DNA of 64,000 nucleotides from Castanea sativa. Its lineage: Eukaryota; Streptophyta; Magnoliopsida; Fagales; Fagaceae. The position numbers and the translations under genes were made by a program. The DNA lies in contig NC_134020.1 of assembly GCF_040712315.1 (NCBI RefSeq), positions 38,432,751-38,496,750 of the forward strand. Direction: 5' to 3'. Below, piece after piece: positions 1 through 12,646 of this stretch (position 1 is its first letter; each line of letters begins with the position of its first letter). Below the pieces are notes generated by a model that did no database searches, was not told the origin of the DNA, and worked only from the letters and a program-made list of their open reading frames with translations.

Positions 1-1467
1 GGAGTTATAAACTTTAATTAGGATCCTTAATTTCACTCTTAAGCATTAAAATTTTTCAATTTAGTGTCCTAAAAACCAAAATTTCCCAATTTGGACATAA
101 AACCATACTTTTAAAGGAAAATGTTATAGGTATTATAAATTTTACTACTAAAAACTTATAAATTGATATAACAATGAATATAATTGATGAACTTCAACGA
201 CCTTATAATAAATATTTGAATGGTCTCTTTGGAATTGATGACACATTAATTTGTAAACTCAATTATTATAAAATTTACAGTATCTGGCACTACTCAACCA
301 ATCAAAAATAAAATTCTAATTATTTAATAGATCATTAAAGCATAATACTTTCATCAAATTGAGTGTTTAAATCATTAATTAAAGATCCTAATTACATTCT
401 ATGTTCAGTTAAAAAAATTAATAACTTAAATGTAAACACCCCCCCCCCCCCCAAAAAAAAAAAAAAGCCAAAAAGCTAACCCTAACATTAAAATTTCTCA
501 AATCCAACCAAAGCACTTAAAATTAAGTAAAATTGATATCAAATGTTAAATAATTGGCTAGAGTAAAAATGGAAAATGGTTTAATCCAATCAAGAAGCAA
601 GGAACCTTGAATTGAGTCAAGAACAACCAAAAATCTCAATCTTTCCTGAGAGATTAGGCCGGAATAATCCAACTATAGCACGTTGTCCCAAGGTTGGCCA
701 ACAACTTTTTTTGGGCAGAATGGGCCAAAAATCCATTGGTTTCCTCAAATAGATCAAATAGGGGTTGATTTAGACTGTTTTTGGTGTTTTATTTTAATGA
801 GTTTTTATTGTCTTCCTAGTTCCTACGATCTTTTATGACAATGAGTGTGTATTTATTTATTCATACTTAGACCAACCAGTCGGTCGAACTGGTGAATTGG
901 TGACTCAAGTACTCAACACCTAAATTGGTTCGAGTATTAATTAAACAACTTAAGCATATGACCTTATGGGTACCCGTTCAACATGGACATGTTCTTTGAA
1001 ATTTTTCAAGTTTTTTCATAAATTTCAAATCAATTATCTACCTAATTTTTAAATGTTTTTAATTTTAAATAAATACCTTAACATTCAAAATCACAATATC
1101 TTCCATGATTATGTTTTGATTATTTTCATAATTTTGTCTCTTAATTTATATAAATTTATTGTGAAGAATAAATGAAATTTCAATGATTCAAATTATTTTC
1201 ACCTTGTTGACCTGTTTAAAAAAAATATTTTTCTTTTAATAAATTACTTCTATTTCTCTCTTTCTCTCAAAATTTTTTTTCTTTTTCTATTTCTATTTGT
1301 GTTGACCTTCTTAATTAATGTATGTCTGATTGTTCTTTTTTTTGTTTTTTGTTGATAGGATGTCTAATTGTTCTGTAGACTTTAGTAATTTTGTCTTTTG
1401 ATTATATATATTTGTAATAAGTTAAACTCAATGTTCTTTTACTTATCATCATCTAGGAATATATTAA

Positions 1468-1468
<1 letters not shown>
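1..1468. other. AT-rich intergenic DNA
   Basis: No coding region, RNA gene or recognisable element was found here. All frames are broken by frequent stops. The only structure is the C/A homopolymer listed separately and scattered poly(T) runs. Confidence 0.6.
439..466. repeat. poly(C)-poly(A) junction
   Basis: A run of 14 C is followed directly by 14 A. Similar C runs occur at 18938, 22661 and 47091, so these may be collapse-prone or miscalled positions in the assembly. Confidence 0.9.

Positions 1469-1513
<45 letters not shown>
1469..1513. repeat. (AT)n microsatellite
   Basis: About 22 uninterrupted AT dinucleotides. A simple sequence repeat of this length is expected to be polymorphic. 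It lies in otherwise featureless DNA. Confidence 0.95.
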
Positions 1514-1517
<4 letters not shown>

Positions 1518-2019
1518 TACGATCCATTCCATATCTTACCTAATCTTTCATGGTTTAATCCTTTTGGTAGAAAATTAAGGCTATCTTATCGAGATTGGAG
1601 GACCAATTGGCAGGTCAAATTCTCTTTTCCCCATAAACTACGCCTACGATGAATAAATGAGTTAAAAAAAGGAATCAATGCTAAACTCTTGTAAATAGGC
1701 TTAAAAGGGAGTGAAGTGATTCATTGGTATGAGGCATGAATGCTCTCAAAAGGATAAGTAAAGCTAGAAGTAGGCTAAGATAGAGCTAGGGCAAGAAAAA
1801 GGAAAGCAGAAAGGTGCACTGTTTCAATTGGCAGAATCTCACATTCTCATTTAAGACACACGGGGCTAAATCTTGCAAAAACCTAAAAGAAATATATTAG
1901 TATATTAGCCTGATAATAAAAATTCAATAGTCTCAAATCCTACTGTACTTATATAAAAAAATCCCTAGCCCTCCATTTTTGGCTTCATGGTGATCTGCTA
2001 AGCATTGAGCATTGTAAGT

Positions 2020-2457
2020 GTATATACGCATGGCATAGCCTATTGGGCTTAAGCCCAATCTACTTTACCTGTAGAGCACATTACTTGCTGTACACAGCTA
2101 TTGCTTGTATAACATTTTCTCAATGTTCGTAAATAAAGGCAATTTATTGTACTGTTACAGACACGCATAAATATACATATTATTACTTTATTCTTTTTGT
2201 CCTTATTTTCTTAACATGTTAGTGTATTATGTATATACGCCTAGCCCATTAGGCTTAAGCCTAGTCTACTTGTACAGTAAATTTATTAGGCTTAAGCCTA
2301 GTCTACTTTACTTGTCCAGTAAATTTGTACAGTAAATCACTTGCTGTACACACCTATTACTTATATAGCACTTTCTTATGCCTATATGTACATGTAATTG
2401 TACAATTACATAAATACACATATTATTATTTTAATTCTCTGTTTTTTATTTTTTCAA
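2020..2457. repeat. degenerate direct repeat, LTR-like
   Basis: Two imperfect copies follow each other, the first from about 2020 and the second from about 2231. Both begin GTATATACGC, then carry a GGCTTAAGCC palindrome, then TTGCTGTACAC and a TATTATT-rich tail. The second copy also repeats the GGCTTAAGCC module internally. The texture (short inverted core, TATA-like and AATAAA-like words) resembles a retrotransposon LTR, but no coding remnant or target duplication was found beside it. Confidence 0.45.
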
Positions 2458-5400
2458 CAAGTATGTATGATGGACAAATTGGTGATGTGAAATGGTTGAG
2501 CTCGGCCATGATCCTCAGCTCAACTTCAGTAAAGGTTGAGGCCAAGCAAAATAAATCAATGATTGAGTTTGAGTAAAGGGCAAGAACTGGGACCAAGCAA
2601 CTATTCTAGAAAGCAATCCCTGAAATCAAAGAGCTTTAATATACTCTAAAAATCTCTTACCAATTTGAATATTGAAGATGGAGCAAGGGGACATATCTCA
2701 GGGTCTGGTTTTATCTTAGGACCCCCCCCTTCCCCCCCATACAAGGATTGCATCAACATTCATTAAAGACATGAACAAAGAAAAACCTTAGTCACTACAC
2801 AGTTTCTTATTCTCTAAATAATTATCCCAAACACCAACTTAAGCATCAGAGAATCCTGGTCTATAAGATCACTCATCCTGTGCTTTTTCTTCTTTCATTT
2901 AGGCATGAAACTTGTATATCAAGATCATTGCATCACCAAAGCGCGAATGATGTCTCTTTTATCTTTATCAAGAATATGATGTGCTATATCATAGATATTC
3001 GTCGACTCAATTATTCAACAAAACATGAAATCTAATTATAGTTACACTAGTTATTTCCCTGCCAACTCCATCTACCGTCCAACACCCATATATTTTGGTG
3101 TATCTCTGGGGCAAACCGATGCCTTTTTCGGATGAATCAACTATTTCATTCAACTAAATAGAGAAATACAAGAAGCTTTCAACACAGTATAAATCTATTA
3201 GCAAATTGTAGACTAAACTAAACTCAAACATAAAAAAAAAATCCTATTCTAGATGGAATTCTTGATTGTAATAATAATAATAATAAGAACCACATCGTGT
3301 ATAACGTAATTTTTATTATATAATTTATGATAGAGTATATCATATGATTTGGATATGAGTTTTTGTAATATGTACTTCTATTATTGTGTATTTTATAATG
3401 ATACTAATTAAATTAATTGCTCAGTGTGTCTTAGTGAGAATGCAAAGTGAAACGATTTAAAGGTTTATTATTGAAACTTTATAAACGTTTGAGTTTAATT
3501 TGAAAATTTCCCAAATTATAGAAATTTTTTGTAATTAACTAATAAGTTTTTAATAAATGGTAGCAATTTGGTACAAAGAAAGTGTACTACTTATTTGATA
3601 GAGAAAATAGTAAACTTAACACATTTGCGGTTTCTAAGACTCTATTATTATAGAGTGCATATTATTTCTGTTTAAAGAGTTCACACTTTACAGCCCAGAA
3701 GATAAGTTTCTCATTCCAATATCTCATATATTGCTAAATATATATTCTGCCTGGTGCAGAATAAATTTAACTTTCAAATCAGTCTATTTCTAATTGAAAA
3801 CCAGCATATATAGAAAGGAATGTTCTGGGATAGAGTTGGATCAGTTGGTAAACCAGACAAAGCTTGCTCCAAGCAACGATAGGTATAGCGGTTTCCCAAG
3901 TGGCTGTACTAGAATATTTACCATCTTTAGAAGGCAGCGAAATAGCTGAGTCTTCAGTACTCAAAGGTGACCCATTTCATGTATAGAAATCTAGTAGGTG
4001 ACAAAAGTTTAATTGTCTTGTATATTTTCTAGAATATATAATTAGAGACACCCTTTGTCTTTGTGAGTAGTATTGTCTTCCTTTAATACTGAAAGTCACC
4101 TGTCTTTCCTTTTCTCGGTTTTACAACATTCTACGTCATTTGTAGGAGGCAGTATTCAATGGCATTTATTTAGGGGTGGTAAAAAAAAAAAAAAAAAATG
4201 TTGTTGAACAATCATTTTCAAAACTTCATTGTGACCTAAATTACTTGTTCCCTTTCTATGTGAAAAATGTCATTTTCACACATTTGAAAGGAAGTTTCAT
4301 ATCCACCAGTATACGGCATTGATCTTTCAGATTCAAAGGGGCCAACATACTGTTGTTTATATATGTATAATATTTTATGCATTAACGACAAAGATTTCAC
4401 AAGAAATAACATCTGCCAGTGATCTTTGCACAATATGCATGCTGTTACAAAATTACACAATGTTTGGGGTTAATCAATATAAATATATACATATAGCTAC
4501 TAGCTACTAGCTAGTGACAAACAACCAAACTTACCAAAACTAAGCATCTGGGAACCATAAATATGTGTTGCTTAAACTCATTTTAACCTGCCAATACAAT
4601 TTCTAAAGTATTTGATTATTGGTTTACGTTGACATTGATAGAAATCTTGTGAGACACTAGTTAATAAGATATATAGTAGCTTAATTTGCTCGTTTTTGTT
4701 GTGTTTGCACTTGTTAGTTTGGGAAAATGACCAGAAAGGAACACCTTGTAACTTACATTTGTAAGCTTACTTGTAGTGACGGAGCCAAAATTTTATTTCA
4801 ACAGTGACAAGATTGAGTAGAATTAATTCTAGAAGAGTAATCTATTAAAAACAAAATGATAAATAATTAAATAGACATGTAATTTTTATACAATATTAAG
4901 TGTACAACATATTTTATAATATTGTGTTCAAATCGGCTGTCATGTTCTTGAAATTAGTTCAAACTTCAATTGAAGTACTTGCATTGCTTTAAATTATTAT
5001 AACAACATGTGTTGATGTGTGATCGACTCTTAAACATTCTTTATAATTTACATTTAGTGATTCTTGCAAATTTCCGTTAATTAGTCTTTGAATGGCTAAC
5101 GTAAAACTTACTAATTAAGTAGTACATGATACTTTGAAATTGGCAATTCTAAATACACTACATGGACTTGGTACTATGATGTAGCAATTTGTGATTAGTT
5201 TTCCTTTCTACAGTGAGAAGATAAGAGTGCATATTAGAAAGATTGAGTCGAAGCTTGAAAAATTGATTCAAGAACCTAGATTGGTGATTGGAGGGCACAA
5301 TCTCTCCATTGGCACTCTATTTTTTGGTTCAACACTCTTAACTCTTGGCGTGATACCTTGAATTGTGCTAATTTGATTGTTTGCAAGTTTGTTGTGCAGG

Positions 5401-7333
5401 CATGTGCTGAGTCCTATATCAGATTTTTACCAAGTATATCTTGGATTTATAAGTGATTATGAGAAGCTCCAATTGCAACTTGACTATTCCTTTTGAAATA
5501 TATAAGCACAAATGTAGCTAGCACTTTCCTCAAATTGTTACAAACAATACGGACCAAACTTAGTAACAACATGTAGCTTAGGGGCATTGCAGCACAACAT
5601 AGACCCTAACAAGGACAACATGAATTTAAGTGGGTATTATTGTGATACCTTGAGGTGTTTTCTAAGTAGATTTTGAGTTTACAAGTGATTACGAGTAGGT
5701 CTAGGGCACTATAATGAGCACAACAATCTTTATGAATAGGGAACAACATCAAGGATGTGTGTAGGGGTTTAAATGAAGGAAAATTTATGGTAGTAGTACC
5801 TCAAGACTAATGCTATAAGATTTAGAGAACGTCTACAGACAACTTTTGTGCTATAATTTTTACGACAACTCTAATGTGGTAAATTATCCATGCATGTGAA
5901 ACTAATTATTTATCACTCACAGTCGACCATATCAAAGTTGTACAAAAGTTGTGGTCATACAAGAATTATAGGACTTATTCCATAATCACAATATTACATG
6001 TATATATTGATGCCGGGATGTCTTAACACCAACATGTCTCAGAATTAAGTGACTTTTTTTTATATGAAACCGGAGAACCACCTAGTTAAGGTCTTTATAA
6101 AGACCTTAATTGGAACTTCATTTTCCCATTATAAGGATAGATTGGACCAAACAGAAGCTCTTGACTTTACTAACAACAACATTCTGTAATGAATATTAAC
6201 TCAGACTCATTCTTATACACGGGCAGTATTCATCATCTTTCCCCACTTTTTCATTTGTATACTTCTCTATGTACAGATTCTAAAATATATGGTTGATGCA
6301 CCTCTCACTTTTTTATGAGCCCAACAATAACTGGACCTAATTTGCCTTTTTGGGGCAATTTCTGCTCTTTCAGGATCCATGGTGATTAGGTCTAACTTGC
6401 TCATGAGGGTAATTTCCATTCTTGATAGTGTTGGATCTAACTTGCTTAGTGTAATAATTACTAGTATATCCCAAAAGAGTACCTTTGATGAACTATATAA
6501 AACTTTCAACGACATTATCCTCTATGATTTAAGTTTTTAAATGACAAGACTATATATATTCTTCCTTTACTTTTCTGAAGACACTAGAAATTCTTATAAC
6601 TTCAATGTGTGGTCACCAGTCAAACAAAAATCAAACAGTCATCATTTGAAAAATCCACGGGGACCATCAATGTTTTATAAGATGTGTGGCATATATGTTT
6701 AAAGGCCAATGCCTACCCATTGATCCAAAAAAAGAGGTACTTTTGAACAACTTGGTAAAGTTAGGCTTTAGTGATTAAAGCATATGTTGATTGTTGAAAA
6801 GCATCTACCTAAAATTTATCTTTATAATTTTTTCTTAAGGTAAAAGTAGATATACAAATTTTGGGTGCTTTTACGATCATCAATTGGATTGTTCGTACAT
6901 ATTAGCTGACCTAGCTATAATGATTACAAGGGAATATACAATGTATGAAGAATAAAAATATAATACATAATAAAATATTTTGAAAGAAAAAGTCATGGTC
7001 ACTTGATTGTCAATGCTTCCAATTTTAATTAACTTAATCTATAAAGATTTATAAAACCTCCTAGCTATTTGTACACCTTTCATTAGAATTTTGTATTATT
7101 ATTATTATTTAAAATGGTAAAATGAATAGTTTATATAAGAACATAATCACAATACATGCCTATTAATAACTACCAATCATCAAATTTCATACTTTAGAAA
7201 AATTAGAATAGAGAGAAGATTATATTTTGTTGAATTTTTCCTTAAATTGCATAGGTTATTGACTAATCTATTTAGTATTTATGAGGTAGAGAGTTGGGCC
7301 TAGCATCCTCCTTAGGATTAATTAATTAGTGAT
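2458..7333. other. intergenic DNA without recognised genes
   Basis: About 4.9 kb with stops in every frame. Short open frames (for example near 3779-3964, 4236-4460 and 6267-6515) show no domain, no codon bias and no splice-linked partners. A degenerate TCCTATATCAG word near 5412 resembles the plant snRNA upstream element, but no snRNA body follows it. Confidence 0.5.
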
Positions 7334-7440
7334 GTTTGATTGAAGTTTGGCCTCGTTAGGATTAATTAGTGAAGTTTGACCTCCCAAAAATATAGATTGG
7401 TGATAACATGATTTTAAAAGATGGATCAAACCAATCGATT

Positions 7441-7609
7441 TTTTTTTTCTTTTTTAAAGAGAGTTTCAACCTATGGCGTCCGCTCCTAATGATAGCTCTT
7501 TATTATTAGACCAAGACATTAATTAGTGTTTGATGTAGGCGTTGATTGAACTCCAGATTTCTTATAAAACCATAAAAAACTTTACCAGTTGAGTTAACTG
7601 AAACCCACA
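7441..7609 (-). mobile_element. tRNA-derived SINE, copy 1
   Basis: Read on the minus strand, the element begins with a tRNA-like head: A-box-like TTAACTCAACTGGTAAAG, then a B-box-like word. It ends in a poly(A) tail, seen as a T run at 7441-7449 on the plus strand. It is bounded by a near-perfect 16-bp target duplication, ATCAAACCAATCGATT at 7425-7440 and ATCAAACTAATCGATT at 7610-7625. Pol III-transcribed SINEs are mobilised by LINE enzymes, which explains the tail and the duplication. The B box here is decayed compared with the copy at 11362. Confidence 0.8.
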
Positions 7610-7919
7610 ATCAAACTAATCGATTCAACTATGAATTGAGACTGAAATCAGTCTAGTACAATTAAAAAAATTTAAAAAAAAAAAAACCAAAGAAATGTCA
7701 AAGTGGGTCAAAAATGGTCAAAAGAACAATTAAACCATTGTTCGGGGGCATTTTTTCGATGCTTGGCCACGTGTGGTCCATTGGAGGGGTGACCTTGCTA
7801 AGCCCGGGTTGTGTTTGATTGAAGTTTGGCATCGTTAGGATTAATTAGTGAAGTTTGACCTCCCAAAAATATAGATTGGTGATAACATGATTTTAAAAGC
7901 TAGATCAAACCGATTGATT

Positions 7920-8086
7920 TTTTTTCTTTTTTAAAGAAAGTTTCAACCTATGGCATCCGTTTCTGATGATAGTTCTTTATTATCAAACCAAGACATCAAT
8001 TAGTGTTTGATGTAGGCGTGAATTGAACTCTAGATTTCTTATGCAACCATAAAAAACTTTACCAGTTGAGCTAACTGAAACCCACA
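7920..8086 (-). mobile_element. tRNA-derived SINE, copy 2 (duplicated with its host block)
   Basis: Same SINE and same insertion site as the copy at 7441, carried along by the 479-bp tandem duplication. The flanks at 7904-7919 and 8087-8102 are the same target duplication with extra substitutions. The A-box region here reads TTAGCTCAACTGG, closer to a tRNA A box than in copy 1. Confidence 0.8.
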
Positions 8087-8286
8087 ATTAAACTAATCGA
8101 TTCAACTATGAACTGAGACCGAAATCAGTCTAGTACAATTAAAATTTAAAAAAAACCAAAGAAATGTCAAAGTGGGTCAAAAATGGTCAAAAGAACAATT
8201 AAACCATTGTTCGGGGGCGTTTTTTCAATGCTTGGCCACGTGTGGTCTGTTGGAGGGGTGACCTTGCTAAGCCTGGGTTGTGTTTG

Positions 8287-11200
8287 GGGAGTTGCGTCCG
8301 GAACTCAACATTGGATCACATGGTCCAATGACTACCGACGTACTTTTAAGCCTACAAAACCATTAAAGCCAAAGTGTAAGAATCATGATAATGGTTGAAT
8401 AAATATAATATGTGTTTGATATACTAGCTTTGATGGGTAGTTGTAATAGTAGTTGAAACAAAGTAATATGTATTTAAGCGTGAAATAATCATGTATTCAA
8501 TGATGTAAATTTAAAAATATGTAAGCAGAGTCACTTATCTTTGTATGGTTTGTAGCTCCAACCGTATAATATCAGTGAGTTGATAGCATTCCAGTAGAAT
8601 GTCTCCAGCAATAGAGAGGCAATTTGCCATGATAACTTCAAGATTGAAGGAGAAAATGGGTGCAACTGGAGGGAGGGAGAGAGAGTATGTCCAGCTGTGT
8701 GTAGAGGCTGGTTAGGCTTGCCCATTTTATCATGCACTTAAATGAGTTTCTCCTTTGACAATACTCTTTTAGTTGTTGTGAAGTTATAAATAGTGTTGTC
8801 TTCCATGAGAATGAGCTTTTGTATGGAGTATTTGTGTCTTCTAAGAGAAAAGCTTTATGTAAGCTAGATTTATGTCCTCTAGGAGAAGGGCTTTGATATG
8901 AGATCTTTGTGCCTTCTAGGAGAAAGACTTTAGTTATAGAAGTTCATACCTTCCATGAGAAAGACTTTTAGTATGAGTGTTTGATATCTCTTGAGAAGTG
9001 TGGAGATGGTAAAAGATATAGATGTTTTGTGGGATGTAGTATTTGTAATATGTATGATATATGGAAATATGAGAGATATGGAGGTTAAAGATAGTAAAAA
9101 TATGAGATTATAATTGCTGGAGAAGTTGTAGAGATTATTTTCCAAGAGGAAAGATTTTGTAAGAGAAGAGTATGGAGATGTGTTTAGGTATTTGGAGATA
9201 GGAGCAGTAAGATATATGTATTCTCTGAATGTGGAGAGTGAGAGAATGAACATAAGAGAGTAATGGTGTTGTAGCATGTTTAGCAATGCTGCTAGGATTT
9301 TCTACTGGAGGATGTATGAAGGCTTATGAAGGGTATTTATAGGCTAAGGGCTAAAGAGTTTAATTCCTAATTTGGAAACTAAAAACTCAAAAGCTCAGAA
9401 TTTCATTAAGAGCTTAAGAAGATTATTAGAGGGAGAGAGAATAGAGAAGTTTATGAGAGAGTTGTTCTTCTTCATTGGTGTCTTTTGGTGTGTTGATGAA
9501 GGACTCTATTTATAGCTGAGTTTAAGGGGGGTTTTTTAGAAAATAATTAATCTCAGCCAAAATTTTTAGAAAATCCATCCTAAGATTTGGCCAAAAATGG
9601 TATGTTTAACTTTAAGGTATTCTTATTATCTTAGGTAATAGTTGCTGGGGGAAGAGAAGTAAAAAAAGAAAGTATTTTAGCAAGAAATAGATAGTTGGTT
9701 ATAGTTCTTAGCCCAATAAGGAAAATTAGTAATGTTAAGGTTGTTGGGTCAGCTGTCACAGCTAATCTGAAAAAGTTGTCCCAACTATTAGGAAAAACTG
9801 TCACAGCTGTCATGAGACAGCTGTTGCTTGGGGCAGAAGTAGATGAGGTCGGATGTTAGGCTGCTGGGATTTCAGCATTTAATGGTTCATGATATCAGTT
9901 TCAGCCAAGTGTCAAGTGCTGAGCACACTTCTGTTGGAAATGTTTCCTTTTTTGGGTGTTTGTATTTTTGGTCCAAGGTTCTATTACAACACATTTTTAG
10001 TAAATAATAGAATGATTGGTTGATAGTTAATGAAGTTTTAGAGATCTAGTTAAGGTCTCATTGTGTTGTGACTTAATCTTGGTGAGTAAGAAAAGCATTT
10101 AATGCTCTGCTCTAGCAATTAGTAGATGAATATTTGGTCTGATTGTGGCAGACAGCAGCTGAGTATTAGAGATATCATGGATATTCTATATATTTGGAGA
10201 TTAAAGATAACCAATCAGATTAGGCCACGTGTTTGAGTTGGATTTTAGCTGAAGTAGTAATGTAGTTTATGTAGAATAATATAATGAAGTTTCTAAATTC
10301 GTATAGTAACAGATGGAGATTGAATGAATAGCTATTTGTTTAGTATTTAGATGGCTGGAGATATTGAGTGTTTATCATATGATGAATATTAAGTTTTAGA
10401 AAAAGAGCAATGAGGAGTTTTATCATTTTAAGTTCTATGTGATAAAAGATGTTTACCATATGTTACCTGCTACACATGGACTCATCAGAGTTAAGGGAGT
10501 TGGAGAAGATACGCCAAGCAACATGTTTCTTTTATCAACTTTAAACCGCTGAAGCTTTATTGAATAAACCTCTTGGCCCTCCAAACCACGACTCCCAAAA
10601 TTTCCCCAAAGAGACTCATGAGCTTGAATCATAAGCAGAAGATGAGATGACGTACCTTAGGTTTTGTTGTCAATTTACGTAAGTATGGGCTTTTGTTGAA
10701 GAAGCCGCTTGCCATGAGTGTAAGAGAGGTAATATGGGCCGTGAGTTTTGATTCATTGCTTGAGCCCGATCTATATGTTGATGTTGATGATATCATGGGG
10801 TTATAGTCCCAATTGATGAAGAGGAAATGTGGACCATGAATCCGCCTCTTGAAGTAAGGATCTTGTAGGCCATGTGAGCCTAATCCATGAGATATAAGCT
10901 TATTTTGGGCTTTAAAGAAATTTACTTAAAAAATCAATAATATGTTGATGTGGCATGGGTTGCCAATGAAGTAGTGCCATGTGGGGTGGAAAAAGAGTCC
11001 TCAACAACCGTCGAAATCGTTTTTTTCCTTGGTTTGATTACTTTGATCGATTTTGATCCAATTTTTAATTACAAGAAATTTAACTTATTAAAAAAAAAAA
11101 GCGCATATGTTAGGCCTATAAAAAAAAAAAAACTAGCCCAACATTAAACTAAAAAAATATTACATCCACACAAAATAAGTTAGGCCAATATTGAACTAAA

Positions 11201-11351
11201 GAATGTTAAGACCGTACAAACACTAGCCAAGACATTCATGTTCGAAATTCTTGAAAGGACAAGAAAATATTAAGTCCGCACAAACTTTAGGTCAACATTG
11301 AACACTAGAATATTAATTAAGCCTACACAAAAACTAGCTAATACGTACATT
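8287..11351. other. intergenic DNA
   Basis: No gene recognised. The open frames at 8930-9286 (minus) and 9631-9813 (minus) are composition artefacts of a purine-rich strand: their translations are dominated by Leu, Ser and Thr and have no domain. A short tandem repeat at 8797-8985 is listed separately. Confidence 0.5.
8797..8985. repeat. 37-38 bp tandem repeat, five copies
   Basis: The word TTCCATGAGA (variants TTCTAAGAGA, CTCTAGGAGA, TTCTAGGAGA), followed by a few bases and GCTTT or ACTTT, starts at 8801, 8839, 8877, 8914 and 8951. The spacings are 38, 38, 37 and 37 bp. The copies differ by several bases each, so this is an old minisatellite. Confidence 0.75.
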
Positions 11352-11361
11352 CATGTTTGAA

Positions 11362-11565
11362 TTTTTTTTTGAGAGAGTTTCAACTTATGGCGTCCGCTCC
11401 TGATGATGCTCTTTATCAGAGTTTCAACCTATGGCGTCCGCTCTTGATGATGCTCTTTATCATCAAACCAAGACATCAATCGGTTTTTGGTGTAGACGGG
11501 GATTGAACCCTAGATCTCTTATTCAACCATCGGAAACTTTACCAGTTGAGTTAACTGAAACCCAC
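11362..11565 (-). mobile_element. tRNA-derived SINE, copy 3, with TSD
   Basis: This is the best preserved copy. On the minus strand it carries A-box-like TTAACTCAACTGG and B-box GGTTCAATCCC, then a tRNA-unrelated body, then poly(A) (nine T at 11362-11370 on the plus strand). It is flanked by a perfect 10-bp target duplication CATGTTTGAA at 11352-11361 and 11566-11575. Near its 3' end a 44-bp segment is duplicated in tandem (period from 11377 to 11421). The consensus is the same as the copies at 7441 and 7920. Confidence 0.9.
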
Positions 11566-11575
11566 CATGTTTGAA

Positions 11576-12219
11576 ATTATTGAAAGAGTGTTTTATTTAT
11601 AGAGACTGAATGGTATAGCTATCTCTTTCATTTCTTTTCAACGTGGAACTTAAAGTCTTTCTTACAAAACAAGTCTCACATTGGAAAAATAAAATGACAT
11701 TAAGAATGTCTTTACTTACAAATGTACAATTTTCCCCCCTATCTTCCATTCTTTATTCGTAGGAGCAATAAAATTTATCTAGTTATTACTTATAACTAAT
11801 ATCTCTTCTAGCTAGGTTCAAAAATAAGAAATATCTAAAGAATTTTGGGGCATCCCAAGAAAAATATAAACCATATAAATCTATTCTATTTAATTATATT
11901 ACTAAATAATGGTGATTCATTTTTTAAATGAATTAAATTATTTACGATGTCATTGACACTACCACTGGTCAGACCAGAAAATAGAGAACAACCTATGTTT
12001 TTGTCAATCCTTTGTCAAGTTCAATTTTTAAAACCATGGACATTGATGCCTATGTCTGGCAGTAATTTGAATTTATTGAATATCATTTATTTTGTCCTAG
12101 ACTTTTGGTTAATGATTTCTTGAAAAAAAAAAAAGGTGCAGCACAAGACCCAGTTGAAGTGTAGGGTTATAGATCTTGCAATTTTAACTAAATGTAGTGG
12201 GGGCAAAAAGGGAAATATA
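11576..12219. other. intergenic DNA
   Basis: AT-rich spacer between a SINE and a MITE. No gene or repeat recognised. Confidence 0.5.
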
Positions 12220-12646
12220 AGGGTATGTTTGGTAATTAGCTGTTTTTTTTCCCAGATTTTCTGTTTCCAAAAACAATTTTCTATTTTTGAAACTAAAAAA
12301 TTGCTTGGCAACCCAAAATAAACAGAAAACAAAAACTGTTCTCAAAACTCAATTTGTAAAGGAAATTGAAAACATGCAAAAAGCTGTTTTCAGTTTTTAA
12401 TTTTCAAAAGTCAATGAAAACACATATTTAATTTAATGAATTTGTCTCATTTAATGAGTTATCATGAGAGTTCAAAATCCTAGAAACAATTTATTTTAGT
12501 ATTTTTTTTTCAAAAAACTATATTTATAATTTCAACTAACCAAACATGTTTTTCATTTCAAAAATACAAGAAAATTTTTTTTTCTTTGTATTCCAAAAAA
12601 CAAGTTTTTGAAAATAGAAAATAAAAACTGTTTCCAAACATAACCT
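12220..12646. mobile_element. MITE with GGTATGTTTGG-type inverted ends
   Basis: The left end reads AGGGTATGTTTGGTAA. The right end, reverse-complemented, reads AGGTTATGTTTGGAAA. Both continue into poly(T)/poly(A)-rich arms, giving an element of about 427 bp without coding capacity. The family is typical of non-autonomous plant DNA transposons. I could not find a clean target duplication, so hAT versus Mutator origin is unresolved. The left end of another copy begins at 63958. Confidence 0.65.

Larger units (their letters stand above)
7334..8286. repeat. 479-bp tandem duplication containing a SINE
   Basis: A unit starting GTTTGATTGAAGTTTGGC at 7334 recurs at 7813, a period of 479 bp. The two copies run in register to about 8286 with few substitutions and small indels. 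Each unit contains the same SINE with the same flanking target duplication, so the SINE inserted once and the whole block was duplicated afterwards. The open frame at 8183-8398 lies in the end of the second copy and is not a gene. Confidence 0.85.

Noticed and set aside
5400..5530. snRNA gene with upstream element
   Set aside because: TCCTATATCAG resembles the plant upstream sequence element and TTTATAAGTG a TATA box, but nothing downstream matches a U-snRNA.
8797..8985. CRISPR-like array
   Set aside because: Repeats of 37-38 bp are contiguous and degenerate with no unique spacers, and the DNA is a plant nuclear genome.
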